The translations under genes were made by a program, and so were the position numbers. Of a DNA stretch of 64,000 nucleotides, positions 37,966 to 47,197 are shown piece after piece (the first letter of the stretch is position 1; the number at the start of each line of letters is the position of its first letter). The notes under the pieces are model-generated. The model saw only the letters and a list, made by a program, of their open reading frames with translations, had not been told where the DNA came from and did not search any database. Origin of the DNA: JAFMKE01 sp037624485 (GTDB taxonomy: Bacteria > Bacteroidota > Bacteroidia > Chitinophagales > UBA8649); the NCBI GenBank assembly GCA_037624485.1, contig JASJJC010000016.1:124001-188000 (forward strand), written 5' to 3'.

Positions 37966-38760
37966 ATGAAGACGAATTTTTTGTTTTCACTAATCATCCT
38001 GATTCCCTTCTCACTTTTTTCTCAGCAAAAGAAATATATGGCTTTTGATGATGAATGGCGAGTTGCTACATCTCCGGATAACACATTCTTTAGTTGTAAC
38101 TGTTTCGTCAATGAAGCGGATAAGTTTATTGGTAAATTTCGCTGCTATAATTTAAAGTTAGAGGTTTTGGTTAAAGAGTATTCCTTTGAGAATGATATTC
38201 TACATGGAGTAGTAAAAGAATACTTTGAAAATGGTCAAGTCAAGTTGGAAGCCGAATATGTGGATGGTTTGCCCATCAGCGATTGGAAAGAATACGATGA
38301 AAAAGGGGCATTAGTTCTTCACAGAACATTTAATGAGCAGAGCCAACTCGTTAGAGATTACTTTCAAGATCTAACACCCTATAGTCAAGGGATGGCTTTT
38401 AGCCATAAAAAGGAGGAACTCCCCATATACACCACGGATTGTATTCAAGTTAAAATTGAAAGTCAAAAGTATTCTTGCAGTGATCAAGCGATTGCAGATT
38501 ATTTATCAAATTCACCAACGCCTGAAGCATTGAAAAAAGACCCTGTATATAGTGGTAAAAAGTTTGAATGTATACTCATGTATACGATTAGCGAGAAAGG
38601 TGTTGTTGAGACAGCTGAAGTGCTCAAATCTACAGGAGATGAGTTTTTGGATATGCTTGCTCAAGCTCATGTTTTAAATATGGTTCCTTTTGAATCAGCC
38701 AAGCAATACGGTGTCCCAATACCTTACAATAAGGATGCGCGTATAATTTTCCAATTCTAG
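37966..38760 (+). CDS. Secreted MORN-like/TonB-C-terminal-like protein
   Basis: 264 residues, signal peptide ending FSLFSQ. The middle carries MORN/YwqK-like repeats (HGVVKEYFENGQVKLEAEYV, SDWKEYDEKGALVLHRTF). The C-terminal 75 residues look like a TonB C-terminal domain (FECILMYTISEKGVVETAEV, then LKSTGDEFLDMLAQ). There is no N-terminal membrane anchor of a true TonB, so it is unlikely to energise receptors; it may bind partners through that fold. It lies six bases after the TPR gene. Confidence 0.65.
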   Translation: MKTNFLFSLIILIPFSLFSQQKKYMAFDDEWRVATSPDNTFFSCNCFVNEADKFIGKFRCYNLKLEVLVKEYSFENDILHGVVKEYFENGQVKLEAEYVDGLPISDWKEYDEKGALVLHRTFNEQSQLVRDYFQDLTPYSQGMAFSHKKEELPIYTTDCIQVKIESQKYSCSDQAIADYLSNSPTPEALKKDPVYSGKKFECILMYTISEKGVVETAEVLKSTGDEFLDMLAQAHVLNMVPFESAKQYGVPIPYNKDARIIFQF

Positions 38761-38803
38761 AAAAAATAGCTAAAAAGTCGCTAAAATATCTCGATTATTC
38801 AAG

Positions 38804-38811
38804 TAAATTTG
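38804..38811 (+). promoter_or_regulatory. Candidate -7 box for the saccharopine dehydrogenase family gene
   Basis: TAAATTTG fits TAnnTTTG and lies 24 bases before the preferred ATG at 38835. I find no TTG at the -33 spacing. Confidence 0.4.
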
Positions 38812-38834
38812 TCATCCAATAAATGGAATTTATA

Positions 38835-40052
38835 ATGTCTAGAGTTTTGATTATCGGGGCAGGTGGAGTAGGCACTGTTACCGCATTTAAATGTGCTGAG
38901 GTTAAGGCAGTTTTTTCGGATATCATGCTTGCCAGCCGAACCAAATCTAAATGTGATAGAATTGCTGCGGATGTAGCCGCTAAATATCCGGACAGAACGA
39001 AAATACAAACCGCTCAAGTGGATGCAGATAATGTTTCTGAATTAGTCGAGCTAATTCGTTCATTTCAACCTAAGGTTTTAATCAATGTTGCCTTGCCATA
39101 TCAGGACTTAAACATTATGGATGCTTGCTTGGAAACGGGTGTACATTATGTAGATACAGCAAATTATGAGCCAAGAGATGTGGCTAAATTTGAATACAAG
39201 TGGCAATGGGCCTATCAAGATAAATTTAAAGAAGCAGGTTTAATGGCGTTGTTGGGCTGTGGCTTTGATCCAGGTCAGACACAAATTTATACAGCTCATG
39301 CAGCGAAACATCATTTCGATGAGATTCATTATTTGGATATTGTGGATTGTAATGGAGGTGATCACGGTAAAGCTTTTGCCACGAATTTCAACCCAGAAAT
39401 AAATATTCGGGAAATAACTGCAAAAGGGAAGTACTGGGAAGAAGGGGCTTGGCATGAAATCGATGCCATGAGTATCCATCAGCCGATTACTTATCATAAT
39501 ATTGGAGAAAGAGAGAGTTATTTATTATACCATGAAGAGTTGGAGAGTCTAGTAAAAAATTTCCCAACCATCAAAAGAGCAAGATTTTGGATGACTTTTG
39601 GACAGGAGTATTTAACGCACCTTAGGGTTATGGAGAATATTGGCATAACGGGTATAAAGCCTGTTAAATTTAAAGGAGTGGACATTGTGCCATTAGAGTT
39701 TCTCAAAGAGATATTACCTGCTCCGGAATCATTAGGTGAAAACTATGTGGGTGAGACATCTATTGGATGTTATATGAAAGGAATAAAAGATGGAAAAGAG
39801 CGTACTTGTTTTGTTTGGAATAACTGCCAACATCAAAAAGCATATGCAGACACTTTAAGTCAGGGGGTTAGCTACACGACAGGTGTTCCGGCTATGTTAG
39901 GAACGAAATTAATGATGACAGGAGAATGGATGAAAGCGGGTGTTTATAACGTGGAGGAAATGAATCCTGACCCGTTTATGGCGCAAGTAGGGGGATACGG
40001 TTTGCCTTGGAATGAAATTATTGATATAGACGTTCCTTTTGTTGATTATTAG
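38835..40052 (+). CDS. Saccharopine dehydrogenase family enzyme, probable carboxynorspermidine synthase
   Basis: About 405 residues starting SRVLIIGAGGVGTVTAFKCA, the Rossmann motif of the family. It is followed by DIMLASRTKSKCDRIAADV and VHYVDTANYEP. The ASRTxxKC phrase and a C-terminal half with GCGFDPGQTQIYTAHAAKH are those of carboxynorspermidine/carboxyspermidine dehydrogenases. These condense aspartate semialdehyde with a diamine in an alternative polyamine pathway. The partner decarboxylase (nspC-like) is not in the window. The ATG at 38823 is four codons upstream; 38835 begins at MSRVL as in relatives. Confidence 0.8.
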   Translation: MSRVLIIGAGGVGTVTAFKCAEVKAVFSDIMLASRTKSKCDRIAADVAAKYPDRTKIQTAQVDADNVSELVELIRSFQPKVLINVALPYQDLNIMDACLETGVHYVDTANYEPRDVAKFEYKWQWAYQDKFKEAGLMALLGCGFDPGQTQIYTAHAAKHHFDEIHYLDIVDCNGGDHGKAFATNFNPEINIREITAKGKYWEEGAWHEIDAMSIHQPITYHNIGERESYLLYHEELESLVKNFPTIKRARFWMTFGQEYLTHLRVMENIGITGIKPVKFKGVDIVPLEFLKEILPAPESLGENYVGETSIGCYMKGIKDGKERTCFVWNNCQHQKAYADTLSQGVSYTTGVPAMLGTKLMMTGEWMKAGVYNVEEMNPDPFMAQVGGYGLPWNEIIDIDVPFVDY

Positions 40053-40099
40053 CGAACTATGCTTATAAAACCATTCAAAATTTTCAATTTATTTGGTGC

Positions 40100-40561
40100 T
40101 TAAGTCAAGCTTCTTTTCATACTCATGATATATCCTAAATGAAGCGCTTCGTGTAAATTATTAAACTGTATAGCGTCTTCTATAGAGTTGATTTCATAGC
40201 CATATGAAGTAGGGTAGGTGGTGTATGTAGAGAATTTATTTCCAAAGTAATCACGTTCTAATTCCTCTGCTAGACTAGGAAGTAGTTTTAAGCAAGTCTC
40301 CCATTCTTCTTTTGACAAACTGTTTGATGAAGCTTTGGTGCCTTTTCGAAAACGATCGACAAATACATCATCTAAAAGTAAATCTTTACCACTTAATTTA
40401 TAGTGCAATAATTGCTGTGTGACAAGAATGTGCGCAATGTTCCAAGCGATCGAATTATTAAAGCCATCAGGAATTATATTGAGCTGAGTAATATTCAATG
40501 TTGCTACGGATTTCACCAATAACTTTCTAGTTGCATGTAATAAATCAAAGGCTGCTTTCAC
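40100..40561 (-). CDS. DinB superfamily protein
   Basis: 153 residues forming a four-helix bundle with the DinB metal-site histidines: WNIAHILVTQQLL near residue 40 and NLHEALHLGYIMSMKR near the C-terminus. DinB-like proteins include thiol transferases and uncharacterised metalloproteins. The start at 40561 directly abuts the stop of the Dpm1-like gene, so it is the last gene of a three-gene operon (exonuclease, glycosyltransferase, DinB). Its activity is unknown. Confidence 0.82.
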   Translation of the reverse strand: MKAAFDLLHATRKLLVKSVATLNITQLNIIPDGFNNSIAWNIAHILVTQQLLHYKLSGKDLLLDDVFVDRFRKGTKASSNSLSKEEWETCLKLLPSLAEELERDYFGNKFSTYTTYPTSYGYEINSIEDAIQFNNLHEALHLGYIMSMKRSLT

Positions 40562-41272
40562 TTAACTCTCTTTTCTTAAACGCCAGACGCCTAAAACGGC
40601 TTCTTTAATTATATTTTTGCTCATCTTACTTTCTCCTAAAACCCTATCTGTAAAAATTATAGGAACTTCTTTAAGGGTGAATCCTTTGAGTTTTGCCTTG
40701 TATTTCATTTCAATTTGAAAAGCATAGCCAATAAACTTAATTTGGTCTAAATCAATAACGCTTAAAACCTTAGCCTTATAGCAAACAAATCCTGCCGTGC
40801 TATCTTTCACCCCAGTACCTAAAATAAACTCTACGTAGTAAGAGGCGAACTTAGATAGAAAAACTCGAAATAAGGGCCAATTATGGAAGCCACCATTACT
40901 AACATATCTACTTCCTACTGCTACATCATAACCGTCTTTCGCGCAAGTAGCATGAAGTTTCAATAAATCGTCTGGATTATGAGAAAAGTCGCAGTCCATT
41001 TCAAAAATATACTGATAATCTCTCTCAAGTGCATATTTAAAACCTGTTATATATGCAGTACCTAAGCCTAGTTTGCCTTTGCGCTCGAGCAGATATAGTT
41101 TATTAGGAAATTTAGCTTGAAGTTCCTTTACTTTTTCAGCAGTTTTATCTGGCGAATTATCATCAACCACAAGAATGTCAAAATCCAAGGTTAAATCAAA
41201 AACTGTGTGAATCATCTTCTCAATGTTCTCAATCTCATTATATGTTGGTATGATTACAAGATTTGGACTCAC
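40562..41272 (-). CDS. Dolichyl/polyprenyl-phosphate mannosyltransferase-like glycosyltransferase
   Basis: 236 residues of the Dpm1 branch of GT2: LVIIPTYNEIENIEKMIHTV, VVDDNSPDKTAEKVKEL, KGKLGLGTAYITGFKYAL and the metal motif FEMDCDFSHNPDDL. It lacks the membrane helices found in DpmA-type fusions, so it is probably peripheral. It would load mannose (or another hexose) onto polyprenyl phosphate as a donor for envelope glycosylation. It overlaps the upstream exonuclease gene by four bases. Confidence 0.88.
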   Translation of the reverse strand: MSPNLVIIPTYNEIENIEKMIHTVFDLTLDFDILVVDDNSPDKTAEKVKELQAKFPNKLYLLERKGKLGLGTAYITGFKYALERDYQYIFEMDCDFSHNPDDLLKLHATCAKDGYDVAVGSRYVSNGGFHNWPLFRVFLSKFASYYVEFILGTGVKDSTAGFVCYKAKVLSVIDLDQIKFIGYAFQIEMKYKAKLKGFTLKEVPIIFTDRVLGESKMSKNIIKEAVLGVWRLRKES

Positions 41273-42033
41273 AATTGCAAACTTAATTTAATTTCTTTTA
41301 ATTTTTGTTTGGTGTGTAGGTTAAAATCACTTCGGATTATCCAATTGTAATAACCTGGATCTTTTTTTAACACATCCTCCACCAGGTGACCCTTATATTT
41401 ACCAAAATTAATAGCAGGTTTACCATCGATTAAGCTTAACCGGTTAGCAGTATCAATCTGGTTTAAATCATTTCTTGTTGATATATTAAGCTCATCAATA
41501 TCTTTTGGCAATGCATCATATTTATCCAACTGCGCTTCAAAAACTTCTTGAGTGGCTATAACATCTGCTAGAGCAGAGTGCGCATTTTCTAGATCTTTAC
41601 CACAGAAAAATTTATAGGCCGAAGTGAGATTACGCTTTTCCATCATAACGAAAATATTCCTTACATCAATCAAATTCCGATCGTTAAAAGTAAAGTTTTT
41701 ATTTACCCGCAAGAATTCTTCAATCAATAACGGAACATCAAATCTATTGGAGTTAAATCCTCCTAAATCACATGGATTTAATAATTCGAAAAGCTCGTCG
41801 GCCAATTCTTTGAATGTGGGGCTATTCGCAACATCTTTGTCATAGATGCCATGAATCATGCTCGTTTCAATAGGTATATGGATTGTTGGATTAACTAAAT
41901 ACCTATGCTGAGTTTTACTGCCATCTATGTTCATTATGACAATACCTATTTCTACAATCCTATCTGACGCGATATTCACTCCAGTGGTTTCCAAATCAAA
42001 AAATGCTAAAGGTTTTATGAGTTTTAATTCCAT
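41269..42033 (-). CDS. DnaQ-like 3'-5' exonuclease
   Basis: 254 residues. The DEDDh exonuclease domain has LAFFDLETTG (Exo I), GFNSNRFDVPLLIEEF (Exo II) and NAHSALADVIATQEVFEA (Exo III with the general-base His). The C-terminus carries INFGKYKGHLVEDVLKKDPG, a short conserved add-on seen in Bacteroidota exonucleases. It would remove 3' nucleotides during proofreading or repair, but it is not fused to a polymerase. It leads the exonuclease/Dpm1/DinB operon. Confidence 0.87.
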   Translation of the reverse strand: MELKLIKPLAFFDLETTGVNIASDRIVEIGIVIMNIDGSKTQHRYLVNPTIHIPIETSMIHGIYDKDVANSPTFKELADELFELLNPCDLGGFNSNRFDVPLLIEEFLRVNKNFTFNDRNLIDVRNIFVMMEKRNLTSAYKFFCGKDLENAHSALADVIATQEVFEAQLDKYDALPKDIDELNISTRNDLNQIDTANRLSLIDGKPAINFGKYKGHLVEDVLKKDPGYYNWIIRSDFNLHTKQKLKEIKLSLQL

Positions 42034-42193
42034 CTTACAAAAATAGAAATATTCTAGGTAAAGGGGGCAGTTAAACTTGTTTAAGTTTTTGATACATCGT
42101 TAAGCTCTTTAAAACTATATCTATAAAGAATGCCAGTATCAATTAGGCCTATTCAAGTATTCAAGTTTTATATAAATTGCAAATAGCTAGGGC

Positions 42194-43540
42194 TTATATT
42201 CTCGAATCAAAATACTCTGTCCAGTCGATTTCATCAAAATTTCCAGAACTCATAAGCAAGAAAATAGCTTGTGGATCATATATTTTGTCTAACACATGCA
42301 TCAGCTGGTGTGGTGTTCGACATACAGATATGTCGTATTGATTGAATGCCTCAAAGATGTCCTTGTCACTAATTGATGCTTTGTCTTTGATAGAGAAAGC
42401 CTTCTCACTCATGTATACTAAAGCATGTTCAGCATCTTGCATACTATTTTTATATTCAGATAGGAAGGCAGGATCTGTGCTGCTAAAAGTATGCAGTTCC
42501 ATGCACGCAATTAATGTTTTTCCAAGATATTGCTCGTGAACGCTTTTTAAGGTAGCCTCTAGTTTAGAAGGTGAATGTGCAAAATCTCTATATGCAATGA
42601 TGTTATTTGAAGTGAGAACTTTTTCTAATCGTTTGGCCGTACCTGAGAAGCTACTAATTGCTTGATAAAAATCATGCTTGGATATTCCGACAGATTCACA
42701 AGCTAATTTTGCGGCTTCCATGTTTTCTAAATTGTGCTTACCAAAGAAAGAAAGTGGATAGTTGCGATTATCATAGGATATAATGGTGCGTTCATTTTCA
42801 ATAATATACTCCGGACAGGTATATGATTCAATTGCACAATCTGCAAACCGGATAATTTCTTGAATGGTTTTATCAGCTTGAAATACAATTGCTTTACTGG
42901 ATTTACGCATATTAGTTAAAAACTCTTCGAAGGTTTTTACATAGCTTTCCCAGGTGGGGAAAACATTCACGTGATCCCAAGCAATACCTGTTATAATGGC
43001 AATGTCAGGATCGTAATAGTGAAATTTTGACCGTTTATCAATAGGAGAGGATAAATACTCATCCCCTTCGAGAATGACATATTCCGCATCACTCAGCTGT
43101 ACACTTAAATCAAAGCCTTCCAGTGAAGAGCCTACTAAATAATCAAATGAATAATCTAGCGCTTTCATGACGTGCATGATCATAGCGGTAGTTGTCGTCT
43201 TTCCATGACTTCCTGCTACAACAATCCGTTTTTTGGTTTTTGTTTGCTCAAATATGAATTCTGGGAAAGAATAAATTCTTATTCCTAGCGCTTGAGATTT
43301 CAAGAGTTCTACATTGTTTTTTTTGGCATGCATCCCTAGAATTACTGCATCTAATTCGGAATGGATATTTTGCTCAAAAAAGCCAATTTCCTTTGGCAAT
43401 AGTCCTTCTCGACTTAAATTACCCCTAGCAGGGTCGAATATGATATCATCAGACCCGCTTACAGTATGCCCTATATTTTGCAAACAAATAGCGAGGTTAT
43501 GCATAATTGCTCCTCCTATTGCAATAAAATGTACATTCAT
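42194..43540 (-). CDS. mpl: Mur ligase family protein, probable murein tripeptide ligase Mpl
   Basis: 448 residues. It has the Mur N-terminal domain (VHFIAIGGAIMHNLAICL, HTVSGSDDIIFDPA), the P-loop VVAGSHGKTTTTAMIMHVM and the central ILEGDEYLSSPIDKRSKFHY. The C-terminal domain starts with YRDFAHSPSKLEATLKSV. IGGAIMHNLA and the FAHSP variant of the usual DYGHHP fit Mpl-type ligases, which reattach recycled tripeptide to UDP-MurNAc, better than MurC. Cytoplasmic; part of peptidoglycan recycling. It is divergent from the small lipoprotein gene at 43607. Confidence 0.85.
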   Translation of the reverse strand: MNVHFIAIGGAIMHNLAICLQNIGHTVSGSDDIIFDPARGNLSREGLLPKEIGFFEQNIHSELDAVILGMHAKKNNVELLKSQALGIRIYSFPEFIFEQTKTKKRIVVAGSHGKTTTTAMIMHVMKALDYSFDYLVGSSLEGFDLSVQLSDAEYVILEGDEYLSSPIDKRSKFHYYDPDIAIITGIAWDHVNVFPTWESYVKTFEEFLTNMRKSSKAIVFQADKTIQEIIRFADCAIESYTCPEYIIENERTIISYDNRNYPLSFFGKHNLENMEAAKLACESVGISKHDFYQAISSFSGTAKRLEKVLTSNNIIAYRDFAHSPSKLEATLKSVHEQYLGKTLIACMELHTFSSTDPAFLSEYKNSMQDAEHALVYMSEKAFSIKDKASISDKDIFEAFNQYDISVCRTPHQLMHVLDKIYDPQAIFLLMSSGNFDEIDWTEYFDSRI

Positions 43541-43606
43541 AGGCCTATAGAATAATTAAATTAAGTATTTTAGCGTTTCAAAAATAGATAAATTAAACGA
43601 AGTGTT

Positions 43607-43741
43607 ATGAAATCAAGAAAATTAATGATAGCTCTTGCTGCAGTGTTCTTTACGATTACTTTATTAAGCGCGTGTCACCGCAGTACTTGTCCAACTTTTG
43701 GCAAAGATCAAACAGATGTTACAACGGATGTTAAAGCCTAA
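43607..43741 (+). CDS. 44-residue lipoprotein
   Basis: An ATG at 43607 opens 44 codons: a basic start (MKSRKL), a hydrophobic stretch (IALAAVFFTITLL) and a lipobox SAC with Cys23. It leaves a 22-residue mature peptide starting CHRSTCPTFGKDQT and containing a second Cys. The layout is a textbook lipoprotein signal, which makes chance unlikely. The next gene starts six bases after the stop, suggesting co-transcription. I have seen similar tiny Bacteroidota lipoproteins with a CPTFG motif, but know of no function. Confidence 0.72.
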   Translation: MKSRKLMIALAAVFFTITLLSACHRSTCPTFGKDQTDVTTDVKA

Positions 43742-43747
43742 TAAATT

Positions 43748-44482
43748 GTGCGTTATTATTACATCACATTACTTGCATTAATTCTATTTAGCTCTTGTAA
43801 GGATGATTCCTTTATATCCGATAGTGATTTTGGGTTTAATTATCAACCGAAGACCGCTGGTCATTGGGTGGAATATGCGGTGGACTCAACAAATTATAAC
43901 GACATCACTATTCCTCCCATTATCACAATCAGCTCTTATTTTATAAGAGAGGAAATAGATACTACATTTATTGATGCTTCAGGAGATGTTAATCTAGTTA
44001 TTGACCAGTTCCGCAAGAATACTTTAGGCGCTCCTTGGGATTTATATCAAGTGGGCAGTTTTAAAATTACCGAGGATAATTTTCAGCGATATTTCAATGA
44101 TTTGAGATTTATTAATTTAATTTTTCCGGTAAGAGACAGCAGAGAATGGCAAGGGCACAGTTTTTTGGATGTGGAAAATGAGCCTACCTTGGATTATTTA
44201 GATGATACAAGATATGAGTGGAACTATGTTTATTCCAATGTTGATCAAACACTATCACTTGATTCATTCCTATTTGATTCTAGTTTGGTAGTTACGCAGA
44301 TTGATGAAGAAAATCTATTTGAAAAGAAGTTTAGTCAAGAGAAATATGTCCGAAATGTAGGTTTGGTTAGTAAACAGCTACTCGTGTTAAATACGCAAGC
44401 CGCTCCTTCTGGCGCAAGCTTTATCGACAGGGCCGAAAGCGGTTTTGTTATAAATTGGCGCTTAATTGGATTTAAAAATTGA
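43748..44482 (+). CDS. Uncharacterised lipoprotein
   Basis: 244 residues starting at GTG (43748). The N-terminus YYYITLLALILFSSC is a lipoprotein signal with Cys17. The mature protein starts with acidic/Ser residues (KDDSFISDSD). The body is all-beta in look (TAGHWVEYAVDSTNYND, FPVRDSREWQGHSF) with no recognised domain. It is sandwiched between the 44-residue lipoprotein and a T9SS subtilase, whose TTG start overlaps its stop (TTGA). It may be a surface partner of that protease. Confidence 0.7.
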   Translation: MRYYYITLLALILFSSCKDDSFISDSDFGFNYQPKTAGHWVEYAVDSTNYNDITIPPIITISSYFIREEIDTTFIDASGDVNLVIDQFRKNTLGAPWDLYQVGSFKITEDNFQRYFNDLRFINLIFPVRDSREWQGHSFLDVENEPTLDYLDDTRYEWNYVYSNVDQTLSLDSFLFDSSLVVTQIDEENLFEKKFSQEKYVRNVGLVSKQLLVLNTQAAPSGASFIDRAESGFVINWRLIGFKN

Positions 44483-46098
44483 AAATACTATTTCTCCTCA
44501 TATCATCATTCTCCTGGGTTAACCTCACTTGGAGTCAAGGTAATTACTGGGTTGAGTTTACAGACAAAGGTTTGAATGCCTCTTCAAGTTTTGCTAAAGA
44601 GCAGTTCCTTTCTCCCAATGCGCTAAACAGACGTTTGTTCTTTAATTTACCTATTACAAATAGTGATTTACCTATTGATACTAACTATATAGCCGCAATA
44701 TATTCATTAGAAGCACAGCTTAAATACCAATCAAAATGGCTGAATGGTATAGTGGTAGAAACATCCAACTCAAATTTCAAGAATCTTACCTTAAATCTGC
44801 CTTTTGTAAAGCGGGTTGTCTTTTTACCGAGTGGAAAAAGTCAATCATTGAATAAGTTTAGTCTAATGGAATCTTCCGTTGAAGATCTTCCAGACCCGGG
44901 ATATGGCTTTGCTCGGTCCAACATACAAATGTTGAATGGAGAATTTTTACACAGCAATGGATTTAAAGGACAGACCATTGACATAGGTGTTATGGATAAT
45001 GGCTTTCAATTGGTAAATACCAACCGATTTTTTGACACACTAAATTTGTTAAACCGAATTCATGGTGTTTACAATTTTGTAGAAAATACTACGAATGTAT
45101 TTTCGAATGGCGATCATGGGGCGTATGTGATGTCGACCCTAGCAGCAAACATTAAGGATACTTTGGTGGGTACAGCTCCTATGGGTAATTATTACCTGTT
45201 TTCTACAGAAGACAATAATGCTGAAGGCCTTGCTGAAGAAATTAATTGGGCACTTGCGGCTGAATGGGCAGATTCAGCGCTGGGTACTTGGGTTGTACTA
45301 ACAACATCACTTGGTTATTCGCAAGGATTCAATGATGCTTCTACTAACCATACCTATTCGGATATGGACGGAAATACAACATTAATAACAAAAGCAGCTG
45401 ATTTAGCTGCTCAAAAAGGCTTACTTGTTGTCAATAGTGCGGGTAATGAAGGGAGTAGTTCATGGAAATACATCACTGCTCCAGCAGATGGGGATAGTGT
45501 TCTTGCCGTTGGAGCGGTCGATATGGCCATAGAAGCTGCTGAGTTTACATCTTTTGGGCCAAGTGCTGATGGGCGCGTAAAACCTAACGTGAGCGCATTA
45601 GGATTAAGAGTTGTTGCCGCAAAATATGATGGTACACTCCAATCAATAAATGGCACATCATTTTCATGCCCTATTGCAGCTGGTTTGGTAGCATGTCTCT
45701 GGCAGGCATTTCCAGATAGAACCAATATGGAGATTATTCAAGCTGTTGAGCAAAGCGCTCATCTCTATTTTGCTCCAGATGAGCAATTGGGATTTGGAGT
45801 TCCAAATTTTAAAGTTGCATATGATATTCTGGAGCTAAGAGCATTTAATCAAGAGAATGGCTTAATCCTATACCCCAATCCTACTTACAATTACTTGTAC
45901 CTTACATTTATTGAAGAAACAGAAGGGACATATGATTTACTGATTGCTGATAAATCGGGAAAAGTTTGGAAAAGTCAACGGGATATAGCTGCAACAACAA
46001 TTGTTAAGCTTAATTTGCTTGATTTGCCTGTTGGTGCGTACCATGTTTTTGTGAAACAAGGAAAAAATAAGTTCAGTCAGCAATTCGTAAAACGCTAG
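44479..46098 (+). CDS. T9SS-exported S8 family (subtilisin-like) serine protease
   Basis: 539 residues, signal peptide ending LTWSQ. A prodomain-like region spans about 21-150. The catalytic triad is visible: Asp173 in IGVMDNGFQ, His213 in NGDHGAYVMS and Ser394 in NGTSFSCPIAAG, with the oxyanion Asn in NSAGNEG. The C-terminus is a type A sorting domain (ILYPNPTYNYLYLTF ... NKFSQQFVKR). It should act outside the cell on proteins. The TTG start overlaps the lipoprotein stop. Its stop overlaps the alkB-like stop as CTAG. Confidence 0.9.
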   Translation: MKILFLLISSFSWVNLTWSQGNYWVEFTDKGLNASSSFAKEQFLSPNALNRRLFFNLPITNSDLPIDTNYIAAIYSLEAQLKYQSKWLNGIVVETSNSNFKNLTLNLPFVKRVVFLPSGKSQSLNKFSLMESSVEDLPDPGYGFARSNIQMLNGEFLHSNGFKGQTIDIGVMDNGFQLVNTNRFFDTLNLLNRIHGVYNFVENTTNVFSNGDHGAYVMSTLAANIKDTLVGTAPMGNYYLFSTEDNNAEGLAEEINWALAAEWADSALGTWVVLTTSLGYSQGFNDASTNHTYSDMDGNTTLITKAADLAAQKGLLVVNSAGNEGSSSWKYITAPADGDSVLAVGAVDMAIEAAEFTSFGPSADGRVKPNVSALGLRVVAAKYDGTLQSINGTSFSCPIAAGLVACLWQAFPDRTNMEIIQAVEQSAHLYFAPDEQLGFGVPNFKVAYDILELRAFNQENGLILYPNPTYNYLYLTFIEETEGTYDLLIADKSGKVWKSQRDIAATTIVKLNLLDLPVGAYHVFVKQGKNKFSQQFVKR

Positions 46099-47174
46099 GC
46101 TAAGCCCAAATTCTTTTCTTTTAACTTTTTTAGTTCTTTTCCCATCATCCAAAACCATAAAGGAGGGATAAGGGAAATGACCATCATACCGGGATAGCCT
46201 GTTGGCATTTGAGGGCTCTCGTTGAAATGTCGCAGCACTTGATAAGGTCTGTTGGCGATGTAGTGGTGGTCTGAGTGTCGAGTTAGCTCAAACAACAATA
46301 TTCGGCCAAAGGGATGATTGGAGTTCCAAGAGTGCACAGGTAGAGTTTTCTCCCAAGCGCCATGCTCGTTTTTCTTTCGACTTAACCCATAATGCTCAAT
46401 GTAGTTTACTGTTTCCAGGGTCAGGAATCCAAAAATAGCTGAGGCGATAAAACACAACATTGGGATTAATCCAAAAACTGAATATATCAGACCCAGAAAT
46501 CCCAATTGAATGACTTGATAACCGATCATTTGATTAGATAAGGAAAATGAGGACTTCCCTTGTTTTTTTAGCCGGTTATTTTCTAGCTTCCAAGCACCTA
46601 TAAACCCACCAATAACTGATCTAAAAAAGAAAAAATAGATAATCTCTCCTTCTTTTGAGGACGCTGGGTCATCCGTGGTGCTTACATTTTTGTGATGACC
46701 TTGGTTATGTTCTATAAAAAAGTGCAGGTACAAGGAGGTAAGTAACAATGCCTTGGAAAAAAAATGCTCATATTTTTTGTTTCGATGGCCTAACTCATGC
46801 GCTACGTTAATCCCAAACACTCCACAAGCAAGCCCTAAAGCAGAAATATACCCTACGTATTCTACCCAAGTATGACCACCTAGGCTTATTCGATACATAG
46901 TGAAGAAAACTAAAAAATACTGAATGGGAACAATTGAGTAAATCAAGTAATCATAAATTCTATTCTTTTTGGCGATATCCTCTTCAATTTTTGTCATATT
47001 CTCGGTAGAGGAGGGAATGACAGCATCAAGTATTGGTACCATGACAAATGCATAAATTAAGCCACCCCAAGTGAACCAACCACCTAAGTTTAAACAAATG
47101 AAAATAACTATAGGACTAACAAAAACGCCCAGGTATTTTAAGAATTTTAATTGCATATCTTTTAAATTAATCAT
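46095..47174 (-). CDS. AlkB-type alkane 1-monooxygenase (membrane di-iron)
   Basis: 359 residues with about six membrane helices and the full AlkB histidine set: HELGH (126-130), EHNQGHH (155-161), NYIEHYGL before KKNEHGAWE, and RHSDHHYIANRPYQ. The NYIEHYG and HPFGRILLFELTRHSDHH blocks distinguish AlkB from fatty-acid desaturases. It would hydroxylate terminal methyl groups of alkanes or similar chains, needing rubredoxin and a reductase, which are not nearby. The ATG at 47156 is an alternative start. It is divergent from a TetR gene across a perfect palindrome. Confidence 0.87.
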   Translation of the reverse strand: MINLKDMQLKFLKYLGVFVSPIVIFICLNLGGWFTWGGLIYAFVMVPILDAVIPSSTENMTKIEEDIAKKNRIYDYLIYSIVPIQYFLVFFTMYRISLGGHTWVEYVGYISALGLACGVFGINVAHELGHRNKKYEHFFSKALLLTSLYLHFFIEHNQGHHKNVSTTDDPASSKEGEIIYFFFFRSVIGGFIGAWKLENNRLKKQGKSSFSLSNQMIGYQVIQLGFLGLIYSVFGLIPMLCFIASAIFGFLTLETVNYIEHYGLSRKKNEHGAWEKTLPVHSWNSNHPFGRILLFELTRHSDHHYIANRPYQVLRHFNESPQMPTGYPGMMVISLIPPLWFWMMGKELKKLKEKNLGLA

Positions 47175-47197
47175 CCAAATGTAAGGTAATTATTTTA

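Noticed and set aside
45411..45725. A 104-codon frame on the minus strand
   Set aside because: It lies entirely within the catalytic region of the subtilase gene and has no domain or signal.
46095..47174. Reading the AlkB-like gene as a fatty-acid desaturase
   Set aside because: The NYIEHYG box and HPFGRILLFELTRHSDHH are typical of AlkB and not of desaturases.
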